Source: Kiloniellales bacterium | GTDB lineage: Bacteria > Pseudomonadota > Alphaproteobacteria > Kiloniellales > JAKSBE01 | DNA: 8,609 bases | Assembly: GCA_030067055.1 (NCBI GenBank) | Contig: JASJAL010000114.1 | Location: 1 to 8,609 of the forward strand | Direction: 5' to 3' | Shown here: one piece after another, positions 1 through 5,681 of the stretch | Layout: each line of letters opens with the position of its first letter | How positions within the stretch are numbered: position 1 is the first letter of the stretch | Notes under the pieces: model-generated | Told to the model about the DNA's origin: nothing | The model's database searches: none | Seen by the model: the letters and a program-made list of their open reading frames with translations, nothing else | Program-made: the position numbers and the translations under genes

Positions 1-372
1 CGCGATCACGCCAAGGCGACGGGCGAAAGCCTCCCGGTGGAGGAGATCGCTCGCCGCGCCGCGGCCGGAGACGCGGCCGCTTCGGCCAGCCTCGATCGCC
101 ATGCTGGGCGGCTGGCCCGCGGCCTCGCCAGCGTCATCAACGTGGTCGACCCCGATGCGGTGGTCCTGGGCGGCGGCCTGTCCAATCTTGAGTGGCTCTA
201 TGGCGAGCTCCCGGGCCGCTTGCAGGACTTCGTCTTCTCGGATGTCTGCACCACCCCGGTGGTCGCTGCGATGCACGGCGACTCCAGCGGCGTCCGCGGC
301 GCAGCCTGGCTGTGGCGGCCGGAGGAGCTGTCGGCGGCCCTCGGCAGTGCCGGCGGGGGCAGTGGTCCATGA
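1..372 (+). CDS. mak: Fructokinase of the ROK family (Mak type), C-terminal part only
   Basis: The reading frame is open from the first base, so the gene begins upstream; about 123 C-terminal residues are visible. ROK kinases phosphorylate sugars with ATP in the cytoplasm, and Mak-type members make fructose-6-phosphate. The visible part carries the ROK C-terminal block VINVVDPDAVVLGGGLSN (the hydrophobic-DPD-hydrophobic-GGG nucleotide-domain signature) and then HGDSSGVRGAAWLW, which I recognise as the C-terminal hallmark of E. coli Mak. The N-terminal ATP loop, the catalytic Asp and the zinc-binding cluster lie outside the window, so substrate specificity cannot be confirmed here. The TGA stop (370-372) overlaps the dinB start as ATGA, which implies one transcript and probably translational coupling. 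A kinase for another hexose is the main alternative. Confidence 0.88.
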   Translation, partial: RDHAKATGESLPVEEIARRAAAGDAAASASLDRHAGRLARGLASVINVVDPDAVVLGGGLSNLEWLYGELPGRLQDFVFSDVCTTPVVAAMHGDSSGVRGAAWLWRPEELSAALGSAGGGSGP

Positions 373-1646
373 CCACCCTCTGCCGGGACTGCGGCGCCCT
401 CTGGGAGGCCCCTGAGGCGCAACGCTGCCCGGACTGCAGGTCGCCGCGCCTGCTGAGCCACCCAGAGCTGAGCCGCCTGGCGATCGCCCATATCGACTGC
501 GACGCCTTCTATGCCAGCATCGAGAAGCGCGACCGGCCCGAGCTGGCCGAGCGGCCGGTGATCGTCGGCGGCGGTCGGCGCGGTGTGGTCTCGGCCTGCT
601 GCTATGTCGCCCGGCTCTACGGGGTCCGCTCGGCGATGCCAATGTTCAAGGCCCTGAAGGCCTGTCCTGACGCCGTGGTGATCCGGCCCGACATGGCCAA
701 GTACCAGGAAGCCGGCCTGGCAATCCGCCGGATGATGGAAGAGGTCACGCCGTTGGTCGAGCCGCTGTCGATCGACGAGGCCTTCCTCGATCTCTCCGGA
801 ACCGAGGCGCTACACGGCGGCCCGCCGGCGCGGACCCTGGCGCTGCTGGCCCTCGGGATCGAAGAGGCCTTCCAGATCACCGCCTCGATCGGCCTGAGCT
901 ACAACAAGTTCCTGGCCAAGGTGGCCTCGGACCTGGACAAGCCCCGGGGCTTCGCCGTGATCGGCGAGGCCGAGGCCGAAGGCTTCCTGGCCGAGCAGCC
1001 GGTCAGCCTGCTCTGGGGCGTCGGCAAGGCCCTGCGAACCGCGCTGGAGCGCGACGGGATCACCAAGGTCGGGCAACTTCGGCGCTACGAGGAGACCGAT
1101 CTGATCGCCCGCTACGGGGCCATCGGCGGCCGCCTGCACCGCTTCTCGCACGGCCGCGACGCCCGGCAGGTCGACCCGCGCGAGCCGGCCAAGAGCATCT
1201 CGGCGGAGACCACCTTCGACCGTGACCTGGCCGCGCTCGACGCCCTGAGCGGCCGCCTCTGGCCGCTCTGCGAGAAGGTCTCCCGGCGGCTCAAGCGCAA
1301 GGACCTGGCCGGACGCAGCGTCACCTTGAAGCTCAAGACCGCGGAGTTCCGCCTGCTGACTCGGAGCCGGCGCCTGGATGCCCCGAGCCAGCTCGCCGAG
1401 GTACTTTTCGATGCCGCCCTGCCCCTGCTTGCCAAGGAAGCCGACGGCCGGCGCTTCCGCCTGATCGGCGTCGGCGCCAGCGACCTCGGTCCCGGCGACC
1501 TCGCGGATCCGCCGGACCTGCTCGACCCCGAACGGGCCCGGCGTGGCCGGGTCGAGGCAGCCATGGATGAGGTCCGGGAGAAGCTTGGGCGGGACGCGAT
1601 CCGCAAGGGCCGCGGGCTGCTGAGCGGCGACCGCAGGCCCTCATAG
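369..1646 (+). CDS. dinB: DNA polymerase IV (Y-family translesion polymerase) with N-terminal four-Cys extension
   Basis: A 425-residue Pol IV, an error-prone polymerase that extends past damaged or misaligned template. Palm and finger motifs are clear: HIDCDAFYAS (41-50) with metal ligand Asp43 and probable steric gate Tyr48, and SIDEAFLDLSG (134-144) with catalytic Asp136/Glu137. A helix-hairpin-helix thumb region (LLWGVGKA, about 216-223) and a little-finger domain follow. E. coli DinB starts almost at the HIDCD equivalent; here about 38 extra residues precede it, with C5-X2-C8-X11-C20-X2-C23, a likely zinc ribbon. The usual QLxLF clamp-binding motif before the C-terminal helix is replaced by PPDLL (381-385). 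The ATG overlaps the upstream kinase stop (ATGA), so this start needs no separate RBS. No GTTC-N7-GTTC LexA box is visible in the 368 bases before it; any SOS control would act from further upstream. Confidence 0.95.
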   Translation: MTTLCRDCGALWEAPEAQRCPDCRSPRLLSHPELSRLAIAHIDCDAFYASIEKRDRPELAERPVIVGGGRRGVVSACCYVARLYGVRSAMPMFKALKACPDAVVIRPDMAKYQEAGLAIRRMMEEVTPLVEPLSIDEAFLDLSGTEALHGGPPARTLALLALGIEEAFQITASIGLSYNKFLAKVASDLDKPRGFAVIGEAEAEGFLAEQPVSLLWGVGKALRTALERDGITKVGQLRRYEETDLIARYGAIGGRLHRFSHGRDARQVDPREPAKSISAETTFDRDLAALDALSGRLWPLCEKVSRRLKRKDLAGRSVTLKLKTAEFRLLTRSRRLDAPSQLAEVLFDAALPLLAKEADGRRFRLIGVGASDLGPGDLADPPDLLDPERARRGRVEAAMDEVREKLGRDAIRKGRGLLSGDRRPS

Positions 1647-1660
1647 GGCGGCCCGCGGTC
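1629..1660 (+). terminator. Hairpin around the dinB stop codon, possible terminator
   Basis: Arms GACCGC (1629-1634) and GCGGTC (1655-1660) pair perfectly, and inner GGCCC/GGGC can extend the stem. The structure encloses the dinB TAG (1644-1646) and is followed by ATTTAAAC, only a short T run. It could end dinB transcription, but without a real U tract this is tentative. Confidence 0.35.
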
Positions 1661-1709
1661 ATTTAAACGCAGATGAGCTACTCTATCTATCTGAAATAGA
1701 AAAAGTTAT

Positions 1710-1739
1710 CTTCGCTCAGCTGACCCCATTTGAGCGAAG
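1710..1739 (-). terminator. Rho-independent terminator of the EipB-like gene
   Basis: A perfect 9-bp inverted repeat, CTTCGCTCA (1710-1718) and TGAGCGAAG (1731-1739), has a 12-nt loop. Read on the minus strand it begins 6 nt after the stop of the EipB-like gene and is followed by ATAACTTTTTCTATTTC, a U-rich tract. That polarity fits termination of the minus-strand gene. On the plus strand no T run follows, so it serves dinB less well. Confidence 0.7.
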
Positions 1740-1745
1740 TCCAGG

Positions 1746-2570
1746 CTAGCAGGCCGGCGAGTCCAAGGGCTCGAGTTCTTCCAGGACGGCCCGGACCGAG
1801 AACTCCGGGAAGTCCAGGACCAGTTCGTCAACCACGCCGTTGGCATAGATCCGCAAGGCCTGCTCTTGCTGCGGCTCTGCCGCCTCGGGGCCGCCGAGAT
1901 CGAAAAAGGCCAGGCGCAAGCGCCAGGACGGCTGGTCCTTGATCGCTTCCAAACCCTCGGACACGCTGGCCTCGGGCGCCAGGGCCTCGACCAGGGCCGC
2001 CGAGACGCCGAAGAGGCCGATCTCCCCGGAACCGTCGAAGACCGTGCGCCACAGCGGCAAGGCCTCGCGGCGCATCGCCTCGATCAGGACCTGCGTATGC
2101 TCGACCGGAAACAGGGTGCCGGCCGGCAGGGGAACGCGCTTCTCCTCGGGCTGGGCGAAGGACGCTTGACCTGCCTTTTGCGCCGCCTCGAGTTGCGCCT
2201 TACCGCGAATCTCCTCGCTGGCACGGCCCCCATAGAGGTGGCGGATGAAAAAGCGATAGTTGAGGCCGTCTTTCGATTCCCAGGTGTTCAGAGTCAGGCC
2301 GAAGTCGACCCGGTTGCCGTCTTCGTAGCCGACCAGGATCCGCATCCGCTGCGACACCGTCCAGGCATCGCAGGTATCGCTCCATTCGAAGTCCATGCGC
2401 CCGGAAACGTCGACCACGCTGCTGCCGCCACGCAGGGCCGAGAGCTCCATGCGGTAGACCGCACGGTGCGGCAGGATCTCAACCCCTTCGGCGGAGGCAA
2501 CGGCCGAAGGTGCCGCCCAAAGCACAAGGCAGGCGAAGAGCAGGCGGCAGACTCTCGACGCTGGCGACAC
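1746..2570 (-). CDS. EipB-like periplasmic envelope-integrity protein (DUF1849)
   Basis: A secreted protein of 274 residues from the GTG at 2570. The chosen start gives a normal signal peptide: Arg-containing n-region, hydrophobic core LLFACLVLWAA, and an AVASA-EG cleavage site after residue 27. An AGGGA lies 9 nt upstream. The ATG at 2654 would add 28 proline/arginine-rich residues and has no clear Shine-Dalgarno. The mature part opens with LPHRAVYRMEL and VVDVSGRMDFEW, as in the alphaproteobacterial DUF1849 family, whose characterised member is Brucella EipB, a periplasmic beta-rich protein needed for envelope integrity. After the signal peptide only two cysteines remain, Cys67 and the very last residue Cys274, matching the conserved EipB disulfide between an N-proximal and a C-terminal Cys. 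FPVEHTQVLIEAMRRE and VFDGSGE are further family-like segments. The gene stands alone, convergent with dinB. Confidence 0.82.
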   Translation of the reverse strand: MSPASRVCRLLFACLVLWAAPSAVASAEGVEILPHRAVYRMELSALRGGSSVVDVSGRMDFEWSDTCDAWTVSQRMRILVGYEDGNRVDFGLTLNTWESKDGLNYRFFIRHLYGGRASEEIRGKAQLEAAQKAGQASFAQPEEKRVPLPAGTLFPVEHTQVLIEAMRREALPLWRTVFDGSGEIGLFGVSAALVEALAPEASVSEGLEAIKDQPSWRLRLAFFDLGGPEAAEPQQEQALRIYANGVVDELVLDFPEFSVRAVLEELEPLDSPAC

Positions 2571-2932
2571 GAGGCGGGTTCCCTGGTCCAATGACCGCGA
2601 TACGGCGGAGACGTTCAAGCCGCCCGGCCGGGGTCTGGCGGGGCGGCATGGCATAGCGGCTAGATACTAGACCCGACACAGGATAGCAACTTCGGCCTCT
2701 GCCCGGGGCAGGTCCCGGCAGCGCCGCGCCCGGCAAAACCCGCCGGCCCCTGCCGCCAGGGCTAGAGTTCAGCATCACCGAGGGCATTCTGGCATCGAAT
2801 CAGAGCCTTAGCGCCCAGGCGGCTCGGCGGCCCCGGGTTGCCGCACCCCGGCGGCCCCGCCGCCGAGGATGCGAACCGGGCAGAAACTGCCCTTCCCTTC
2901 AGAGGAAGTCTATTTGAATCAGTGCGTTGCAC
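2571..2932. other. Divergent intergenic region, no gene seen
   Basis: About 360 bases lie between the GTG of the EipB-like gene and the sigma-54 element before the diguanylate cyclase. It holds a weak sigma-70-like promoter for the minus-strand gene (2661-2689), an 11-bp direct repeat CGGCGGCCCCG (2825-2835 and 2849-2859), and a small inverted repeat AGTGC-GTT-GCACT (2921-2933) abutting the -24 element. Open frames across it look like G+C-driven shadows, with no recognisable protein and weak third-position bias. The part from 2869 on could be coding only if the cyclase starts early. Confidence 0.5.
2661..2689 (-). promoter_or_regulatory. Possible sigma-70 promoter of the EipB-like gene
   Basis: On the minus strand TTGCTA (2689-2684) and TATCTA (2666-2661) are separated by 17 bp. 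Matches to consensus are modest (4/6 and 3/6). Transcription would begin near 2654, giving an approximately 85-nt leader to the GTG at 2570 and making the ATG at 2654 an unlikely start. Confidence 0.3.
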
Positions 2933-2949
2933 TTGGCACGGCTCTTGCG
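2933..2949 (+). promoter_or_regulatory. Sigma-54 (RpoN) -24/-12 promoter
   Basis: TTGGCACG-GCTC-TTGCG matches the sigma-54 consensus YTGGCACG-N4-TTGCW at all defined positions except the last. The invariant GG (2935-2936) and GC (2947-2948) are correctly spaced. The start of transcription would be near 2960, followed by an RBS at 2974-2980 and a GTG at 2989. An inverted repeat AGTGC-GTT-GCACT touches its upstream edge. Sigma-54 promoters need an enhancer-binding activator; I could not identify its site. Confidence 0.65.
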
Positions 2950-2973
2950 ACGAAGCCAGCGATGGGAATTTTC

Positions 2974-2980
2974 AGCGAGG
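2974..2980 (+). promoter_or_regulatory. Ribosome binding site supporting the GTG start of the diguanylate cyclase
   Basis: AGCGAGG sits 8 nt before the GTG at 2989. The alternative starts are poorer: ATG 2869 has GAGG immediately adjacent with no spacer, and ATG 2962 would lie only about 2 nt from the predicted sigma-54 start of transcription. Confidence 0.5.
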
Positions 2981-2988
2981 CCGAGACC

Positions 2989-3696
2989 GTGGCTCAAAAC
3001 CAAACCAACGCCGCAGCGTTACTCGAACAAGACTTGGCCCCCTTGCGCGACGGGCTGGCCCGCTTGCGCGACCGGGCGGGGCAACGCGACAGCGAGGTCA
3101 GGGGCCTCGTCGATCAGCTGATCCAGGCGGCCGCCGAGGCCGAGCGCCGGATCAGCGAGCAGCGAGCGCGGATCTCCTACCTGGAGGGGCTCTCGAACAG
3201 CGACGAGCTGACCGGCTTGTTGAACCGGCGGGGCTTCCATTTGGCGCTCGGCGCCGCTCTGGCCCGTGCGCAGCGCCATGGCGAGACCGGCCTGCTGGTG
3301 CTCTGCGACCTGGATCGCTTCAAGGCGATCAACGACCGCCACGGCCACCTCGCCGGAGACAGCGTGCTGCGAAGTGTGGCCGCGCTGCTGCGCAAGGAGA
3401 TCCGGCGCAGCGATGCGGTGGCCCGGATCGGCGGCGACGAGTTCGCCATCCTGATGAGCGATACCCGACGCAGTCAGGCCGCCGACCGGGTGCTGCGGCT
3501 CAAGGCCAGGATCCGCGACCTCGAGGTGCCCTGGCAATCCCGCCGGCTGCGCGCCTCGGCCAGCTTCGGCGCGGCCGCCTACAACGCCGGCTCGACCGCC
3601 GACGGCCTGCTGTTCATCGCCGATCAGGCTCTCTACGCCGACAAGCGCCCGAAGCTGGTTCTCGGCGGCCTCTCGGGCGCTCCCGGCAGCAACTAG
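2989..3696 (+). CDS. Diguanylate cyclase (coiled coil plus GGDEF domain)
   Basis: From the GTG at 2989 the protein has 235 residues and would make c-di-GMP from two GTP in the cytoplasm. Residues about 10-70 are charged and heptad-like (DLAPLRDGLARLRDRAG onward), predicting a coiled coil for dimerisation. The GGDEF domain follows: DELTGLLNRRGF, then DLDRFKAINDRHGHLAGD with the first metal-binding Asp, then the intact catalytic GGDEF at 148-152. RRSD at 139-142 lies exactly five residues before it, so the RxxD inhibitory site is present and product inhibition is expected. No sensor domain or membrane span is seen; the layout resembles short soluble cyclases such as Caulobacter DgcB. The frame stays open to ATGs at 2962 and 2869, but the sigma-54 promoter lies between, and third positions before 2989 are less G/C-rich. 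Its inputs are unknown. Confidence 0.92.
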   Translation: MAQNQTNAAALLEQDLAPLRDGLARLRDRAGQRDSEVRGLVDQLIQAAAEAERRISEQRARISYLEGLSNSDELTGLLNRRGFHLALGAALARAQRHGETGLLVLCDLDRFKAINDRHGHLAGDSVLRSVAALLRKEIRRSDAVARIGGDEFAILMSDTRRSQAADRVLRLKARIRDLEVPWQSRRLRASASFGAAAYNAGSTADGLLFIADQALYADKRPKLVLGGLSGAPGSN

Positions 3697-3726
3697 GCCG
3701 CAGTTTCCGGACCTACAGCCTGACGG

Positions 3727-3742
3727 TGCCGGTCCGCCGGCA
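3727..3742 (+). terminator. Hairpin after the diguanylate cyclase, possible terminator
   Basis: TGCCGG-TCCG-CCGGCA forms a perfect 6-bp stem with a 4-nt loop, 30 nt after the cyclase stop. What follows (AAGATCGGCCAAACGCGTTCTTTGCTT) is only weakly T-rich, so it is either a weak terminator or a 3'-end stabilising hairpin. Confidence 0.35.
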
Positions 3743-3812
3743 AGATCGGCCAAACGCGTTCTTTGCTTCCGCAGGGCTTGCATCGGTGCTTCGAGCTCAT
3801 AGCTCCTAGCGC

Positions 3813-3923
3813 ATGGCTCCGCCTCTCCAAACATCTGTTTCCCCCGGACTCACGGCACTGCTCGTCGGCTTGACCTACGGGCTGCTGCTCGGCCTCTTCC
3901 TTGGCTGGCTGATCTGGGCCTAG
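3813..3923 (+). CDS. Small single-span membrane protein, 36 residues
   Basis: The ORF begins with ATG directly after an in-frame TAG (3807-3809) and ends with TAG at 3921-3923. The protein has a short polar N-terminus (MAPPLQTSVSPG) and then about 24 uninterrupted hydrophobic residues, LTALLVGLTYGLLLGLFLG then WLIWA. Glycines at 19, 23, 27 and 31 repeat every four residues, a glycine-zipper pattern suited to helix packing, and two tryptophans sit at the end as interfacial anchors. This fits a one-pass inner-membrane miniprotein. The weakness is the lack of a good Shine-Dalgarno and of a clear promoter. I recognise no family. It lies between the cyclase and the DUF6505 gene (77 bp before the latter), and nothing ties it firmly to either. 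Confidence 0.45.
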   Translation: MAPPLQTSVSPGLTALLVGLTYGLLLGLFLGWLIWA

Positions 3924-4000
3924 CCGACCCGTCCGGCGCTACGCCTCGCTGCCCGCTCACCCGGCCTGACCCGGCCGCATTGACCGGCTAGACTGGCTGC

Positions 4001-4474
4001 ATGCGCTTTCTTCGAACGATCCGTCTGGATAACTCCGACCTCAAGGTCTTCCCGTTGGCGGCGGCGCCCGGGGAGTGGGCGGTGCCCGGCAGCTTCACCT
4101 TCGCCGAGGCCGACCCCCAGGACCTCGCCGGAAAGGAGAAGCAGGCCTTCAGGAACGGCTGGCTCGGCACGGAGAGCTTCGGCCGGGCGACCCTGGTCGA
4201 GGTCGCCGAGATCGACGAAGCCGCCTTCTACCGAGTGGTCGAGCGCCTGGCCCGGCATTTCGTCGAGGTCTACGGCGCGCCCAGCCTGACCGCCGCCCTG
4301 CCGGCGGCACGGGAGGAGGCGGACTACGCCCAGGGCCTCTGCGATCACAAGCTGCACAGTCTGCTGGCCATCGAGCGGGAGCCGGGCGGGGCGGGCGTGA
4401 CCGAGCGAGTCCGAGTGATCCGGCCGGAGCGAGCAGCCGATCATGCCAGGATCTGGGAGATCGAGACGGAGTAG
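4001..4474 (+). CDS. DUF6505 family protein, function unknown
   Basis: A soluble protein of 157 residues with no signal peptide or membrane span. I assign DUF6505 from the pattern MRFLRTIRLDNSDLKVF at the start, GEWAVPGSF (24-32), GKEKQAFRNGWLGTESFG (44-61) and LCDH (113-116), which I associate with a small alphaproteobacterial family without known biochemistry. Homologues, as I recall, often sit near molybdoenzyme accessory or lipoate-ligase-like genes; none are here, so context gives no help. The conserved tryptophans and the Cys-Asp-His cluster are the residues most likely to matter. No strong Shine-Dalgarno precedes the ATG, but the family-like MRFLRTIRLD opening supports this start. The gene is convergent with aguA, with 28 bp between the stop codons. 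Confidence 0.75.
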   Translation: MRFLRTIRLDNSDLKVFPLAAAPGEWAVPGSFTFAEADPQDLAGKEKQAFRNGWLGTESFGRATLVEVAEIDEAAFYRVVERLARHFVEVYGAPSLTAALPAAREEADYAQGLCDHKLHSLLAIEREPGGAGVTERVRVIRPERAADHARIWEIETE

Positions 4475-4502
4475 CGCGGACCGCCTGCAGGCCGTTGGCC
4501 GC

Positions 4503-5534
4503 TCAGCCCTCGGTCAGGGGCGCCGGCTGCTGCTGGGTGATGCAGTGGATGCCGCCGCCGCCGTAGACGATCTCCAGGGTATCGATCTGGACCACCTCGC
4601 GGTCGGGAAAGGCCTGGCGCAGAATCTCATAGGCCTTCTGGTCCGCCGGGTCCTCGAAGCCGGGCGCCACCACCGCACCGTTGGCGAGGTAGAAGTTGAC
4701 GTACGACGCTAGCAATGGCGCACCCCGGTGATCCTCGAGCTGGGTCTGGGGCTGCGGCATTTCGACCACTTCGAGCGCCCTGCCACGGGCATCCCTGGCA
4801 TCGCGCAGGCGCTTCAAGTTCTCTGCAAGGGCAGCGTGGTTCGGCGCGCTTTCCGGACCGGGATGCTGGGCCAGGACCACGCCGGGCGCGAGGAAACAGG
4901 CCAGGTTGTCGATATGGCCGTCGGTTTCGTCGTCGAGAGGGTCGCCGGCCAGCCAGATCACCGTCTCGATCCCAAGGTGGTCGCGGAGCAGGGCTTCGAC
5001 GGCGTCACGGCTGAGGTCCGGATTGCGATTCTCGTTGAGCAGGCACTGCTCCGTGGTCAATAGCGTGCCCTCGCCATCGGTATGGATGGCGCCCCCTTCC
5101 ATCACCAGGGGCGCGGCGTAGCAAGGCAACTCGAGCTGCTCCAGGATCCGACGGGCCATCTGGGCGTCCTCGTCGAAGGGCTGATACTTGCCGCCCCAGG
5201 CATTGAAGACCCAGTCGATACCGGCCACCCCACCTCGCCGATCGACGACGAAGGTCGGCCCGCTGTCGCGCGCCCAGGAATCGTCATGGGTGAGCGACAG
5301 GCAACTCACACCGGAGCCGCAGCTGAGGCTGGCCTCGGCCACGTCGTGCGGATTGGCGATCATGGTGACCGGCTCGAATCGGGAGATTTCTTTCGCGACC
5401 TCGGCGTAGGCCTCTCTGACCGCGGACAGGCGATCGCCCCACAAATCCTCACGGCAGGGCCACGCCATCCAGCAGCGCGCGTGGGGCGCCCATTCGGGCG
5501 GCATGAAAAAACCGTCGTTAGCAGGCAAGGTCAT
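4503..5534 (-). CDS. aguA: Agmatine deiminase
   Basis: A 343-residue cytoplasmic enzyme of the guanidino-group-modifying (peptidylarginine-deiminase-like) superfamily. It converts agmatine to N-carbamoylputrescine plus ammonia, a step from arginine to putrescine. Family landmarks in order: FFMPPEWAPHARCWMAWPCR near the N-terminus, DDSWARDSGP with Asp90, MEGGAIHTDG with Glu146, DETDGHIDN with His207 and Asp209, and the C-terminal GGGGIHCITQQQPA holding the nucleophile Cys331. The length is slightly below the usual 350-370 and all catalytic positions are present. The start agrees with homologues, which begin a few residues before the MPPEWAPH equivalent; no good Shine-Dalgarno is seen. The usual partner, N-carbamoylputrescine amidohydrolase (aguB), is not in the window. 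An 8+8 bp palindrome about 80-100 bp upstream suggests a dedicated repressor or activator. Confidence 0.95.
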   Translation of the reverse strand: MTLPANDGFFMPPEWAPHARCWMAWPCREDLWGDRLSAVREAYAEVAKEISRFEPVTMIANPHDVAEASLSCGSGVSCLSLTHDDSWARDSGPTFVVDRRGGVAGIDWVFNAWGGKYQPFDEDAQMARRILEQLELPCYAAPLVMEGGAIHTDGEGTLLTTEQCLLNENRNPDLSRDAVEALLRDHLGIETVIWLAGDPLDDETDGHIDNLACFLAPGVVLAQHPGPESAPNHAALAENLKRLRDARDARGRALEVVEMPQPQTQLEDHRGAPLLASYVNFYLANGAVVAPGFEDPADQKAYEILRQAFPDREVVQIDTLEIVYGGGGIHCITQQQPAPLTEG

Positions 5535-5594
5535 GCAAGAAGCGCCACGCCGTTGGTCCAGTTTCCAGCATAGACCCAGCGGCCGGCCACCGCC

Positions 5595-5623
5595 GCTAAA
5601 GTCCGGATAGGGAATACAATCAA
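5595..5623 (-). promoter_or_regulatory. Possible aguA promoter
   Basis: On the minus strand TTGATT (5623-5618) and TTTAGC (5600-5595) are 17 bp apart. Matches are weak (4/6 and 3/6), but the position gives a leader of roughly 55 nt and its -35 overlaps the palindrome at 5613-5633, a common repressor arrangement. Confidence 0.3.
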
Positions 5624-5633
5624 AAATTGTATT
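5613..5633. promoter_or_regulatory. Palindromic operator candidate upstream of aguA
   Basis: AATACAAT-CAAAA-ATTGTATT is a perfect 8+8 bp inverted repeat with a 5-bp spacer, an AT-rich island in GC-rich DNA. It lies 79-99 bp before the aguA start and after the lipoprotein stop. A terminator is unlikely, because the arms are almost all A/T and no T tract follows on either strand. The half-site ATTGTATT does not let me name the regulator family. Confidence 0.55.
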
Positions 5634-5681
5634 GTTCGAGCTAAGGCCGAGTCTAGCGCGGCCCGCGCTTGCCGCAAGGGT

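Noticed and set aside
1866..2594. A 242-codon plus-strand frame opposite the EipB-like gene
   Set aside because: The minus strand has a signal peptide, family motifs and paired cysteines; the plus frame has none of these.
2652..2654. ATG as start of the EipB-like gene
   Set aside because: It adds a Pro/Arg-rich 28-residue prefix before the signal peptide, lacks a Shine-Dalgarno and may coincide with the transcription start; GTG 2570 is better.
2838..3809. A 323-codon plus-strand frame overlapping the diguanylate cyclase
   Set aside because: The GGDEF frame has diagnostic motifs; this one is an Arg/Gly-rich shadow in another frame.
5613..5633. Palindrome before aguA as a terminator of the lipoprotein gene
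   Set aside because: The arms are almost all A/T, the T run is in the loop rather than after the stem, and it is 48 bp or more past the stop.
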